Both the position numbers and the translations under genes were made by a program. The notes under the pieces are model-generated. The model searched no databases, was not told the origin of the DNA, and saw only the letters and a program-made list of their open reading frames with translations. Below, in pieces: positions 18,249-27,147 of a stretch of DNA of 64,000 bases (within the stretch, counting starts at the first letter, position 1; every line of letters starts with the position of its first letter). The stretch is from JABCYV01 sp963696025. Its GTDB lineage: Bacteria; Acidobacteriota; Terriglobia; Terriglobales; Acidobacteriaceae. The DNA is taken from contig CAVOII010000004.1 in NCBI GenBank assembly GCA_963696025.1, forward strand, positions 310,001-374,000, in the 5' to 3' direction.

Positions 18249-18875
18249 TTATGGCAGAGAACTATTCAAAGCCATCTCATAAACCATCGCCTTTTCCTGA
18301 TAAGCATTCATCAGCGACTGCCGGGCTTCCTCATCGTTGGGGTCGGCGTTGGCCTGGTCCTCGGCGTCGTGGATGTAAGCGTTCACGTTCCTCAAGTTGG
18401 TTTCATAGGCCGCGCGCATGGCCGGCGAGTGTGTTGCCAGGGCGTCCAACAGTAGCTGATCCTCGGCGTTAGGTCGGTTCAAGTTAGCTTGGGAAAGCGG
18501 GGTAGCCGACGGTTGTTGGACAGTCTGCGGCCTGGCGCCACGCTGGTACGTGATTACGCCGAACGCCACCAGAAATGCCGCCGCGACTGGAGCCAGCCAA
18601 GCGAGGTTCCAGCGACCAGAAGGAGAGGGGCTTTCCGAATCACGAAGGGGCTGTCGAATCAGCCCTTCTTTCCTAAGGGCAATCTCTATGGAATTCCACA
18701 CCCTGGGGCTTGGCTCCTCGGATGCCTGCAGTAGCTGAGCCTCCTCAGAAATCGCAATCAACTCAGATATCAAGTTGGAACAGGTATGACAGGAACGTAA
18801 ATGGGCTTCCTGTTCGGCCGTCCGGCTCTCTTCGATCACTTCCGGTAAAATTCGCTGAAATTCGGCGCAGTTCAT
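18249..18875 (-). CDS. Anti-sigma factor with zinc-finger (zf-HC2) domain
   Basis: Membrane anti-sigma protein, 208 residues. The N-terminus has the zinc-binding H-x3-C-x2-C pattern (AHLRSCHTCSN) that holds ECF sigma factors. One hydrophobic helix follows near residue 95 (LAWLAPVAAAFLVAFGVITY), then a helical extracytoplasmic region rich in Asn, Asp and Ala. The ATG has GGGGAGAG five bases upstream. The sigma factor gene ends 25 bases upstream, so the two are cotranscribed and the pair is expected to act together. Confidence 0.85.
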   Translation of the reverse strand: MNCAEFQRILPEVIEESRTAEQEAHLRSCHTCSNLISELIAISEEAQLLQASEEPSPRVWNSIEIALRKEGLIRQPLRDSESPSPSGRWNLAWLAPVAAAFLVAFGVITYQRGARPQTVQQPSATPLSQANLNRPNAEDQLLLDALATHSPAMRAAYETNLRNVNAYIHDAEDQANADPNDEEARQSLMNAYQEKAMVYEMALNSSLP

Positions 18876-18900
18876 ACATTCTCTCCCCGATTACTGTTCC

Positions 18901-19503
18901 TCACGGCTTGGTGGCCTTTTCGGCTCTGCTCGTTTTAAGGAACTCGCGCAACTTCATGCGCGCCTTGTGTAATTGTGACTTGCTATTGCCGATGGAACAC
19001 CCCACCATCCCAGCAATTTCGTTATGCTCGTACCCTTCCACATCGTGCAAAACGAAGATTCTTCGGTACCCTGGGGGTAAATCTTCAATCGCCCGCTGCA
19101 GTTGCAACCGAATGATTGAGCCCGCCAGTATCGGATCCAGTGTCCCCAGCTCTTTCCGCGTGGTCTCTTCCTCGGTTTCGATGGTCTCCTCCAGCGAAAC
19201 TGCGGGAAGACCCTTCTTCCGTAAGTGCATCAGGACGACATTCACAGCCATGCGATGCAGCCACGTGGAAAACGCCGATTCGCCCCGAAAAGTGGCTATT
19301 TTTCGAAACAACTGCAGGAAGGCTTCCTGCGTCAGGTCCTCGGCCTGGGCCGTGTTGGCCGTCATGCGAAGGCATAGAGAGTAGACACGCCGCTTATGCA
19401 GGTTGTACAGGACTTCGAAGGCTTCAGCGTCCCCACTCTTGGCCCGCTCAATCGCCTCGGCTTCGGAAAGCCGGTCATCCTGTGGCTTTTTTGCGTCCGT
19501 CAA
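18901..19503 (-). CDS. RNA polymerase ECF sigma factor
   Basis: Extracytoplasmic-function sigma factor of the RpoE-like group, 200 residues. Region 2 carries DLTQEAFLQLFRKIATFRG and STWLHRMAVNVVLMHLRKK (-10 recognition). Region 4 has DLPPGYRRIFVLHDVEGYEHNEIA followed by the helix-turn-helix SIGNSKSQLHKARMKLREFL (-35 recognition), each given in separate pieces. It lacks regions 1.1 and 3. The start is a TTG with a weak GGCGA signal. No typical ECF autopromoter was recognised in the 200 bases upstream. The downstream anti-sigma gene probably controls it. Confidence 0.92.
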   Translation of the reverse strand: MTDAKKPQDDRLSEAEAIERAKSGDAEAFEVLYNLHKRRVYSLCLRMTANTAQAEDLTQEAFLQLFRKIATFRGESAFSTWLHRMAVNVVLMHLRKKGLPAVSLEETIETEEETTRKELGTLDPILAGSIIRLQLQRAIEDLPPGYRRIFVLHDVEGYEHNEIAGMVGCSIGNSKSQLHKARMKLREFLKTSRAEKATKP

Positions 19504-19714
19504 GTCGCCTTTTCCGGCCGCACACTGTCAGATGCGGCATAACTATCTTTTCGTTGTACTGGTTGCAGTCATCGGACGTTTATATCCAGCTCAACCCGGA
19601 ACGGAACTTGCTGTGCTTGTTGAGCTTGGCTGAATGTCGATCCTGGAAGTTACTTTGGTGCTTCTCGAAGCCTAAATTGCCTGCGCTAAGACCGTCAACT
19701 AGATACCGCCCTCC

Positions 19715-21067
19715 TCAGGCTTCCACCGGCGAAGCGGTCGTAATGGTCTCTAGCCCGTGGCCGTGAGGTCCAATCTCCCTCTGCCGTAGCAGGATCGCGA
19801 AAGTCATACCCACGAACCCGAGGATGGAGAAAATCCACATGCCGAGGGCGTATCCGTGGGGATTTTGGAGGCTCGCGCCCGCGTAGTCGTTAGCCTTGCC
19901 AATCAGCAGATTCATGATGAAGAAACCAATCTGCTGGATGAGCGTCATCAGAGCATAGGCCGTTCCAAGACGGTTTTGTTGGACGATATACGCCACTGCC
20001 GTCCACATTACTGCTGGGATTAGCGAGAAAGCGATCCCCATCATACAAACCGGCACGAACAAGGAAACATCGCTGTACGCCATCATCAGGTAAACCGGCA
20101 TTAGCAGAAGCGATCCCAACATCATGAACAACGCCCGCTTACCGACCTTGTCCACCAGCAGTCCGAATAGGGGAGTGGCGATCATGGCCGAGAAGGGAAG
20201 CAGACTGTTAAAGAAGCCGGCTTTCTCATGGGCTGCGACTCGCACAACTTCGGCGGCAGCAACACCGCCATGGGTGGCGAGGATTTTGTTGGTGAAAAAA
20301 TCAATGGCGAAGGTGCGGAAGGGAAAGATGGCGGAATAGAACGTGAAACAAAGGACGACCACATACCAATAGGAAGTGTCAAAACTAAAAGATTGCTTGA
20401 GGTCCAGTTTGTCCACATCACCCGCCTTTCCCAATTCGTAGTGCGTCTCGGCATGGGCCTCGAGCAGCCAGTAGATAATCGCCGCTATCATGCAAATACA
20501 GCCTGCACCGACCGCGAGTAGCAAGGGTCCGCGCCAGCTGGGCGGTCCATCCGATCCGTGGGGATAGAAGATGGAGTGGGCCCAGGTGGGTGAGTTGTCC
20601 GCGGCCACCGACGCCAACCGCGAAATTGTCAGATTGATCCCAAACGCGAAGCTGAGTTCCTTGCCCTTAAACCATTTGGCTAGAGCCGTGGTCACGGCCA
20701 CGATCATCGATTCCGCTCCCAGCCCCAAAATCGTTCGCCCAGCCACCATGGTGGCAAATTCACCCTTGTACGCAGTCAGCACAGACCCCAGCAGACACAA
20801 GGTTGCAAAGATCATCATCGACTTTTTGGTGCCGATCCGGTCAATGACAATTCCGCCAATCAACAGCGTCAGAACCGCAGCTACGCTGTAGCTGGAGTTC
20901 AGCCAGGCGAATCGCGTGCCCGAGTAACCCAGCTGCTCAATGAATATCCTCTCCAGTGGGTTGATGCTGTCGTAGATGTAGTAGTTTCCGAACATCGTCG
21001 ACGCGACGGCGACGAGCACCATCCAGCGATATAGTCGTGGAGGTTCGGGACGCGTGGTTTCGGGCAA
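19715..21067 (-). CDS. Major facilitator superfamily transporter
   Basis: Twelve-helix MFS permease of 450 residues. The A-like motif between helices 2 and 3 is GGIVIDRIGTKKSMM, and a second copy, GLLVDKVGKRALF, sits between helices 8 and 9, showing the two-fold repeat. A charged loop (DKLDLKQSF) marks the central cytoplasmic linker. The substrate is unknown; hexuronate- or organic-acid-type MFS carriers share the layout. It stands alone on the minus strand; 210 bases separate it from the sigma gene and 290 from the outer-membrane protein gene. Confidence 0.88.
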   Translation of the reverse strand: MPETTRPEPPRLYRWMVLVAVASTMFGNYYIYDSINPLERIFIEQLGYSGTRFAWLNSSYSVAAVLTLLIGGIVIDRIGTKKSMMIFATLCLLGSVLTAYKGEFATMVAGRTILGLGAESMIVAVTTALAKWFKGKELSFAFGINLTISRLASVAADNSPTWAHSIFYPHGSDGPPSWRGPLLLAVGAGCICMIAAIIYWLLEAHAETHYELGKAGDVDKLDLKQSFSFDTSYWYVVVLCFTFYSAIFPFRTFAIDFFTNKILATHGGVAAAEVVRVAAHEKAGFFNSLLPFSAMIATPLFGLLVDKVGKRALFMMLGSLLLMPVYLMMAYSDVSLFVPVCMMGIAFSLIPAVMWTAVAYIVQQNRLGTAYALMTLIQQIGFFIMNLLIGKANDYAGASLQNPHGYALGMWIFSILGFVGMTFAILLRQREIGPHGHGLETITTASPVEA

Positions 21068-21354
21068 AAGGAATTCCTGGCGGCCAGATTCAATTCATTA
21101 GCGATACGAAGCCAAGAAGATTAGCAGATGAGAGGGACACTTCACAGGCTTTGAAGATCTCGCCCTTCCACTCGCGAATCGACAATATGTCCCATCGTTC
21201 GCATGCAGAAAAAGCGCGTCTAACCTATTGTTCTTAAATGGCTTACTTTCGCCAACCTCTCCCCGCACGCTTGCATCATAAACCCTGAGAAAAGTGCGCA
21301 AAGAGAATGCTTCTGCGACAAGCAAGAGGAAACCTAGGAGGGAATAATACACTC

Positions 21355-21927
21355 ATGAAACGAATTGCACTGATCGCTGGTTTGGCTTTCTGCGTTACTG
21401 CGCCAGGCTGGGTCTTCGCGCAGACGGAGAACCACGTCGAGTTTGGAGCCTTCGCTGATTACTATCGGTACGACCGAACTAACACCATCAACTTTGTTGG
21501 AGCCGGTGGTCGCGTGGGTTTTTACGTAAATCCTTTTACCAGCATAGAAGCGGAAATGGCCTACGACTTCGCACGGAATACCACCACAACCTGTTCCGAT
21601 TGCCTCAATACGTCCTTTGTTACAACCAGGACTCGCCCATTGCACGGTCTCTTCGGGCCGAAGTTCAATCTTGGTACCTCCAAGGCGAATTTCTTTGTGA
21701 CCGGAAAAGTTGGCTTCGTGAACTTCAACAATACAAACCCTAGCGTCGGAGGCTCGATAAGTAGTGTAGCCAACGGGGGCACTCGCTTCGCCGCCTATCC
21801 CGGCGTTGGTGTTGAGGGCTTCTGGGGGCCGATCGGCTTGCGCGCTGAAGTTGGCGATGAACTCTATTTTCTCGGGGGCCCGCAGAACAACCTGCGAGTC
21901 ACCTTTGGACCGCATTTCCGCTTCTGA
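21355..21927 (+). CDS. Outer-membrane beta-barrel protein (OmpA/OmpW-like fold)
   Basis: About 190 residues with a signal peptide (MKRIALIAGLAFCVTAPGWVFA) and alternating hydrophobic/polar strands consistent with an eight-stranded barrel. It ends in Arg-Phe (GPHFRF), the terminal aromatic expected for barrel assembly. Family position is by pattern only. The start is fixed by AGGAGGGA upstream and the signal peptide; a longer frame begins 48 bases earlier. A strong intrinsic terminator follows, so it is a single-gene transcription unit. Confidence 0.75.
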   Translation: MKRIALIAGLAFCVTAPGWVFAQTENHVEFGAFADYYRYDRTNTINFVGAGGRVGFYVNPFTSIEAEMAYDFARNTTTTCSDCLNTSFVTTRTRPLHGLFGPKFNLGTSKANFFVTGKVGFVNFNNTNPSVGGSISSVANGGTRFAAYPGVGVEGFWGPIGLRAEVGDELYFLGGPQNNLRVTFGPHFRF

Positions 21928-21951
21928 GAAACTGCAGAGCCTTTTGAACTG

Positions 21952-21991
21952 AAACGGCAACCGAAACTGGCTGCCGTTTTTCTTTTTCTGT
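21952..21991 (+). terminator. Rho-independent terminator
   Basis: Stem AAACGGCA / TGCCGTTT with a 12-base loop that can pair further (CC/GG), followed directly by TTTTTCTTTTT. It lies 25 bases after the outer-membrane protein stop and before a VWFA gene. It is the clearest intrinsic terminator in the window. Confidence 0.85.
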
Positions 21992-22041
21992 GATACTATC
22001 CCGCCCACGTTTTGGGGTGCCTCCCCGCCTCCGCTTGGGTC

Positions 22042-23064
22042 ATGAATTGTGTCCGATTCTCTTCGCGCCCGGTTCTTTGCCTGATCGTCTTCCTGTTGGT
22101 GGTTGCTGTGCGCATGAAGTCGCAATCCACAAATGATGTCCATGTCGCACCGCGCACGAACCAAGCGGAAGCAGCACCCAGCGGAAGCCTCCCGCCACTT
22201 GAACCTGATTCTGGCCTCCGCCATATAAAACCACTTCGGGTGGATGTTGACCTCGTGCTTGTGCCGGTCACGGTTACAGATTCGATGAATCGAATCGTTT
22301 TGGGTCTAAAGCAGCTGGATTTCAAGCTGTACGAAAACGACCAGGAACAACAGATCCGTTACTTCGCGGTGGAGGACGCGCCGATCTCCGTAGGCTTGGT
22401 TCTGGATCTAAGCAAGAGCATGAGCAACAAATTCGTGACCGAGCGGGCGGCGGTCGATGAGTTCTTTGGCAACGCTAATACGCAGGACGACTATTTCGTC
22501 GTCACCTTCGCGGACCGCCCCAGGGTCCGCACCAGCGACACCCAATCGATTGAGGATATACAGCAAGGATTAGCGTCGGAGGTGCCGGACGGCCACACCG
22601 CCCTATTTGATGCCGTTTACCTGGCCATGGCCAAGATGCGTTCCGCGCGCTACCCGCGGCGGGTTCTGCTGATCATCTCCGATGGAGGTGACAACCACAG
22701 CCGCTACGGGATGAAGGAAATAAAGAGCCTGGCGCAGGAAGCAGATGTGGGAATCTACGCCATCGGCGTATTCGACAGCATGCTTTTCAGGAGTTTCGAA
22801 GAGTTCATGGGAAGCCGGTGGTTGCGCGAGATCACGGATGTCACCAGCGGACACACCGTCTCCGTGGACAACTTCAAAAAGCTTCCAGAAATCGCAGCCA
22901 GTCTGAGCCGGGAAATGCGCAGCCAATACGTATTGGGATACCGGCCGCGCCATCCTGCGCGAGACGGAAAATGGCGCAAAATCAGGCTTCACGTGACTCC
23001 ACCGGCGGACTCTGACAAAGTGCAGGCCTATTACAAGAAGGGCTACTTAGCCCCAGCAAGGTAA
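22042..23064 (+). CDS. VWFA-related acidobacterial domain protein
   Basis: About 340 residues. An N-terminal hydrophobic segment (LCLIVFLLVVAVRMKSQS) acts as a signal or anchor. A domain with VDVDLVLVPVTVTD and the von Willebrand A domain follow: GLVLDLSKSMSNK is the MIDAS DxSxS site, with LLIISDGGDNHSRYG and YAIGVFDS later. These extracellular domains bind metal and protein ligands. Such paralogous VWFA proteins are abundant in Acidobacteriota; another is at 55827. The ATG was preferred over an upstream TTG, but neither has a ribosome binding site. Confidence 0.85.
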   Translation: MNCVRFSSRPVLCLIVFLLVVAVRMKSQSTNDVHVAPRTNQAEAAPSGSLPPLEPDSGLRHIKPLRVDVDLVLVPVTVTDSMNRIVLGLKQLDFKLYENDQEQQIRYFAVEDAPISVGLVLDLSKSMSNKFVTERAAVDEFFGNANTQDDYFVVTFADRPRVRTSDTQSIEDIQQGLASEVPDGHTALFDAVYLAMAKMRSARYPRRVLLIISDGGDNHSRYGMKEIKSLAQEADVGIYAIGVFDSMLFRSFEEFMGSRWLREITDVTSGHTVSVDNFKKLPEIAASLSREMRSQYVLGYRPRHPARDGKWRKIRLHVTPPADSDKVQAYYKKGYLAPAR

Positions 23065-23188
23065 TTCAGTCCACCAACAGCTCGTTCCACGCCGCTTGCC
23101 GGATCGAAATCGACGGGAATAAATGGTAGAGTATCGATCTTACCCGGAATGAGCTGGAGGGCTTGATCTCCGGCCAAAGGAGTGCCTC

Positions 23189-23599
23189 ATGGCGCTAATC
23201 TATGACTTGGTGAAGGATCGCCGCGTTTATTCGATCGATGCCGATAGCACGGTTCTGGAAGGCGCACGTTTCATGATGGAGCACAACATTGGTGCCCTGC
23301 CGGTTCTGCGCAACGGGGAGCTGGCGGGTATTTTCTCGGAGCGCGACATCATGAATCGCGTAGTGGCCGTGGGCCGCACGCCGGGAACCACCAAGATTTC
23401 CGAAGTGATGACCGCAAAGCCTAAAGCGGTGAACGTGCAGGAGACCGTAGAAAATTGTATGTTCCTGATGCGCGAATTCGGCTTCCGCCACGTTCCCATC
23501 GTGGATGGCAAAGAACTGAAAGGCCTGGTTTCGTTGCGCGACATCCTGCTGCGTTATGTTGCTCAGAAGGAAGCGGACGACCGTCGCATGGCAGTTTAA
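23189..23599 (+). CDS. CBS-domain pair protein
   Basis: A 136-residue cytoplasmic protein made only of two CBS domains, separated around residue 70. First: VYSIDADSTVLEGARFM ... NIGALPVL with GIFSERDIM. Second: AVNVQETVENCMFLM with FRHVPIVDGKELKG and VSLRDILLRY. CBS pairs bind adenosine nucleotides and sense energy state; stand-alone ones have no fixed partner. Nearby genes give no hint. The 120 bases upstream hold an unremarkable leader ending in GGAGTGCCTC. Confidence 0.88.
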   Translation: MALIYDLVKDRRVYSIDADSTVLEGARFMMEHNIGALPVLRNGELAGIFSERDIMNRVVAVGRTPGTTKISEVMTAKPKAVNVQETVENCMFLMREFGFRHVPIVDGKELKGLVSLRDILLRYVAQKEADDRRMAV

Positions 23600-23614
23600 G
23601 AAGGGCAGTTTCGC

Positions 23615-24355
23615 TTAGTCCGTCCGTTTGCGCAAGATCAGGTCGCCTCCGCTGGGCGGCAACGTGAAAGGGAACTCGACAATACGATTTCCCAGGGGCA
23701 CGCGCAGCACGAATTCTTCTTTCTTTTTCCATCCCCCGATCCATTTGTCCTTAGCGCGGAAGAAAATCCATCCGCTGGCTTCTGGGGTGCCGGTGTCGAG
23801 TTTGGTGGTGTGCAGACTGCGTGTGGTCAAAAACTCCTGCACCTCGACTAGTTCTTTTTCGTACGCCCGCACCAGCGCTTCCTTCTCGTCTTTCTTCTCG
23901 GGATGTTTCACGATCTCGCGCTCATTGTCCTCGGCGAAGGTGTCGACGTTGTTCTGGTATTCGGTGGCGAATGCATCAGGATCCATTGCCCCATGCACGA
24001 CCCGAGAGTGGGTGACGAATTCGAGGGTAATGTGGTCGGCTGCGATCTCCTGCTCGCCTCTGCCCCGATAGCGAAAGCTCAGCACCAGTCCGATGAAAGG
24101 ATCCAGGCGCCGCCTGGTTCTCTGCAGTTCCTGAGAATCGACAACCAGCGTGATCCCCAGATCGTCAGTCCATAAGCCATAGCGGTATTTGCCGTCGTCA
24201 CCACGAATGAAGGTGCATCCGGGGTTGCCTTCGGCCCAGTGTAGCGTGGGTATGAGGGCTTTGTTTTTTGCAGGAGCAGCCCAGGCGAGTGATGGCATCG
24301 CCGTGATCAGCGCCGAAGCAGCGAGAAAACAGGCAATATAACGTTGCAAGCACAT
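23615..24355 (-). CDS. Secreted protein of unknown function
   Basis: About 246 residues with a signal peptide (LAASALITAMPSLAWA). The mature part is mixed, with a central charged helix (NNVDTFAEDNEREIVKHPEKK in two pieces) and beta-rich ends, finishing in PFTLPPSGGDLILRKRTD. I recognise no catalytic motif or family. It ends 15 bases from the CBS-domain gene stop, convergent with it; the SBBP-repeat gene ends 31 bases upstream on the same strand, so the two may be cotranscribed from the promoter at 27017-27045. Confidence 0.65.
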   Translation of the reverse strand: MCLQRYIACFLAASALITAMPSLAWAAPAKNKALIPTLHWAEGNPGCTFIRGDDGKYRYGLWTDDLGITLVVDSQELQRTRRRLDPFIGLVLSFRYRGRGEQEIAADHITLEFVTHSRVVHGAMDPDAFATEYQNNVDTFAEDNEREIVKHPEKKDEKEALVRAYEKELVEVQEFLTTRSLHTTKLDTGTPEASGWIFFRAKDKWIGGWKKKEEFVLRVPLGNRIVEFPFTLPPSGGDLILRKRTD

Positions 24356-24386
24356 GAACCTCTGCCTTACGACAGATTAACAGGCC

Positions 24387-26885
24387 TCACGGCGTGATCT
24401 TAGCCACAAACGCGTCAGGGCAGGCAAATGTATTTGGCGCGATGCCGCAGGTCGGAGGAGGGTTCCCGCCTCCAATGGTGCCCTGAAAAGCATTTTGCGT
24501 TGGGAAATTAGTCGGCGAGTTGGTGCTTCCCGTTATGTAAACATTTCCAGTAGAGTCCACAGCGATTGCGCCAGCAAGGGCCGGGCTTGGGACGAGAAGA
24601 TTATCCTCGCGTGCACTGCCGCCAAAAAATGTCGAGAAAACGGGCGTGGAACCGGTGGCGGCAAACTCGGTTACAAATGCGTCGCTCCCACCCCTCAGCA
24701 TACTAGAGGCTGGAAGTGGGTTCACTACCGGGAAGTCTGTGGTTGTGGTCACGCCCGTAACAAAGATATTGCCGGAGTTCAAAGCGATTCCCAAACCCTC
24801 GTCACTATCGCCTCCGCTCAGCCCCGCGGTGGCGCCTCCGAGGTAGGTGGAAAACGCGATCGTTCCATCGGTGTTGACCTTTGTCACGAAGGCGTCTTGC
24901 GTACCGTGGATCGAGTTCTGCTTCATGGGGAGATCGCTGATGGTGGTCTTTCCGGTTATGTAGGCGATCCCCGTGCTATCGACAGTAATAGCGTCGGCGG
25001 CGGTGGTGGTAGTAACCGAACCAGCCGAACCACCCACGTAAGTGAAGTACTGCTGCGTGCCACTTGAATTGAAGGACGCAACAAAGGCGTCCTCGGTGCC
25101 AATTAGGGTGCTGCTGCTGGGAATGCCGAGGTTTGACGATTGAGTTATGCCGCTGACGTAGGCGTTGCCGTTCGCCACTGCGACTCCGGTGGCAACATCA
25201 AATTTGATGCCACCCAGAAAAGTTGAATAGACTAGCGAGGCCCCCGAGGAATTTAGCTTCACAATGAATCCGTCGACGCTGCCACCGGGGTAAGTACCCG
25301 ACGTCACGGGGAAGTCGGTCGAGGCTGTCTGGCCGACAATGTAAATGTCGCCCGATGATTGATCGACCGCGACAGCGTTGCCGGATTCAGTCGCCGTCCC
25401 GCCAATTTCTGTCGCAAAGAGCATGCTCCCCGTGTTGCTATCGAACCCCGCTACAAAAGCATCCTGACCGCCCCCCCCGGGGGGGATGATAGTGCTGGCT
25501 GGAAAGCCAGTACCTTGCTGGGTATTTCCGACAATGACCGGATTTCCTGCCGGAGTCAGGGCGATCCCCAGGGCGTCATTGTCTCCGGTCCCGCCGATGA
25601 AAGTTGAATAGGTTCGTGTGCCCGAAGCACTAACCTTCACCACAAAAGCGTCGTGCCCGGTAGTGCTGTGAAGGGTCGGTGATCCGGGGAAGTCCGTAGA
25701 CGACGATTCGCCGACAACGAAAACGTTCCCGTTGGAATCAACAACAATCCCCTGGCCCTCGTCATCCCCCTTGCCTCCGAGATAGCTCGAGTAGACCAGT
25801 GCACTGGCACCTCCGCCTCCACCTCCACCGCCTCCACCACCTCCACCGCCCCCGCCACCTCCTCCGCCACTGTTGCCACTGCTGCCGCAAGCCGGCAGAA
25901 AGAGAACGCCAGAGAATGCCAGGCAAGCCATCAGTAGCCCTAGCCCCTTGCGCCGTCGCGGCGCAATCGCCATTGACGCAAGCACCAGTCCAAAAACCGG
26001 CAACGCCAGCAGATAAAACGTGAAACCGGCTGAGTTCGGCGGTAAAGCTTTCGCACCAGACGCACTCGTGAGATCCTGACTTGGCGAACGACTCAACGAG
26101 GGAACAATTACCAATGCCCGGGTGTGGTCGTAATCTCCGAGGGCAAAACTAACCTGCTTGTCATCTTTCATGACAAAGCTTGCGTCCACGGAGTGGCGCG
26201 CACCATTTTCTTCCTGGTAAGCGATCGGCTTGCGTAACAATAGATCGCCAGCGGACGAGGACAAAATCAGGTCTCCAGCGCCATTTGCCAAGATCCCCTT
26301 GCCACCGCTGAGCGCCAGGCCTATCCCCGCCGGATCAGCCCCGGCCGCGACCATAAAATTAAATTCCAGTTGACGCGGTTCGCCATGAAAGGTCAGATCT
26401 ACTCCGGGGTAGACGCTCTGATAATCGACTTTCGAGTATTCGTGAACATTGGTGTGCCAATGCCGTGGATTATTGCCGATGAAATAGTTGCTCACGCCAG
26501 GGAGGACACCGCTGGCCGTCACTTCCGGATTGGAGTTCGCGCCGGCTATGCGCATGCGCAGGGCGGACTCAGAAGCGAGCGAGATCACCGCCTCGTCCGA
26601 AGTCAGGAACAAGGTATATCCGTCGCCGTGCGCCACGTAATGCACGCGCGCATCGGTCTGGCCCTCATTGGCCTCGAAGGCCATCTGCACTGGCGAAATC
26701 TGTGACAAACTCGGCAGCCCGGCATTCGCAGCGCGTGCTTTCACTAGTGGCAGAGACGCGCTCGCGGCGAGCTGACCGCCCATGCGCGATTTGCTCGCCG
26801 CGATGGTCAAGGTCACCAGCACACAGCCAGCGAGGACAAAAACCCAGAATAAACCCGGCCTGGGCTGGGGTTGCTTCGGTCTCAT
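24387..26885 (-). CDS. SBBP-repeat beta-propeller protein with internal membrane anchor and poly-Gly linker
   Basis: About 832 residues, exported (FVLAGCVLVTLTIAA). The N-terminal domain (about 50-280) has FEANEGQTDARVHYVAHG and HTNVHEYSKVDYQSVYPGVD. Two hydrophobic segments then flank an RRRKG loop (FYLLALPVFGLVLASM; LLMACLAFSGVLFLPACG, ending like a lipobox). About 20 consecutive glycines follow, then seven or more SBBP repeats (YSSYLGGKGDDEGQ, YSTFIGGTGDND, YSTFLGG). SBBP repeats form beta-propeller-like surfaces. The start was set at MRPKQPQ because GGAGGAG precedes it; a frame 30 bases longer exists. A near-consensus promoter lies upstream. Confidence 0.85.
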   Translation of the reverse strand: MRPKQPQPRPGLFWVFVLAGCVLVTLTIAASKSRMGGQLAASASLPLVKARAANAGLPSLSQISPVQMAFEANEGQTDARVHYVAHGDGYTLFLTSDEAVISLASESALRMRIAGANSNPEVTASGVLPGVSNYFIGNNPRHWHTNVHEYSKVDYQSVYPGVDLTFHGEPRQLEFNFMVAAGADPAGIGLALSGGKGILANGAGDLILSSSAGDLLLRKPIAYQEENGARHSVDASFVMKDDKQVSFALGDYDHTRALVIVPSLSRSPSQDLTSASGAKALPPNSAGFTFYLLALPVFGLVLASMAIAPRRRKGLGLLMACLAFSGVLFLPACGSSGNSGGGGGGGGGGGGGGGGGGGGASALVYSSYLGGKGDDEGQGIVVDSNGNVFVVGESSSTDFPGSPTLHSTTGHDAFVVKVSASGTRTYSTFIGGTGDNDALGIALTPAGNPVIVGNTQQGTGFPASTIIPPGGGGQDAFVAGFDSNTGSMLFATEIGGTATESGNAVAVDQSSGDIYIVGQTASTDFPVTSGTYPGGSVDGFIVKLNSSGASLVYSTFLGGIKFDVATGVAVANGNAYVSGITQSSNLGIPSSSTLIGTEDAFVASFNSSGTQQYFTYVGGSAGSVTTTTAADAITVDSTGIAYITGKTTISDLPMKQNSIHGTQDAFVTKVNTDGTIAFSTYLGGATAGLSGGDSDEGLGIALNSGNIFVTGVTTTTDFPVVNPLPASSMLRGGSDAFVTEFAATGSTPVFSTFFGGSAREDNLLVPSPALAGAIAVDSTGNVYITGSTNSPTNFPTQNAFQGTIGGGNPPPTCGIAPNTFACPDAFVAKITP
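25799..25866 (+). repeat. Poly-glycine coding microsatellite
   Basis: CC(T/A/G)CC and CAC-type triplets repeat with variation (CACCTCCGCCTCCACCTCC...), coding on the minus strand for about 20 glycines. The third base varies between units, which damps slippage. It marks the junction between the membrane-proximal and propeller parts of the SBBP protein. Confidence 0.8.
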
Positions 26886-27016
26886 AGACTCCTCCGAGGA
26901 ACGTCGTCGTCGCAACTCAGAGGTGGGAGAATGGGGCTCTCACGAGTCGTCGACGCAGTAGAACAACGAAGTCACGGCCGAGCGCGGCAAACGGCCGAGC
27001 GCTGGCACTTTGGTCG

Positions 27017-27045
27017 AGTATGGTATGCGAAATCGGGCTTGTCAA
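27017..27045 (-). promoter_or_regulatory. Sigma-70-type promoter for the SBBP-repeat gene
   Basis: On the minus strand TTGACA, a 17-base spacer and CATACT (4 of 6 to TATAAT) give a good housekeeping promoter. Transcription would start near 27010, leaving a leader of about 125 bases before the chosen start. The intergenic region also contains the stem GACGGCA/TGCCGTC (27110-27130) without a T-run. Confidence 0.55.
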
Positions 27046-27147
27046 CGGATGCGTGGGTACCCTTAGGTTACTTCCGGCACACCTGCAATTGGTCCCGGAT
27101 CGAACCTTCCGACGGCAACCGCTCTGCCGTCCGAGAAGCACCGCCGT

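Noticed and set aside
25799..25866. CRISPR-like or tandem regulatory repeat
   Set aside because: The unit is a 3-base glycine codon pattern inside a gene, with no spacers.
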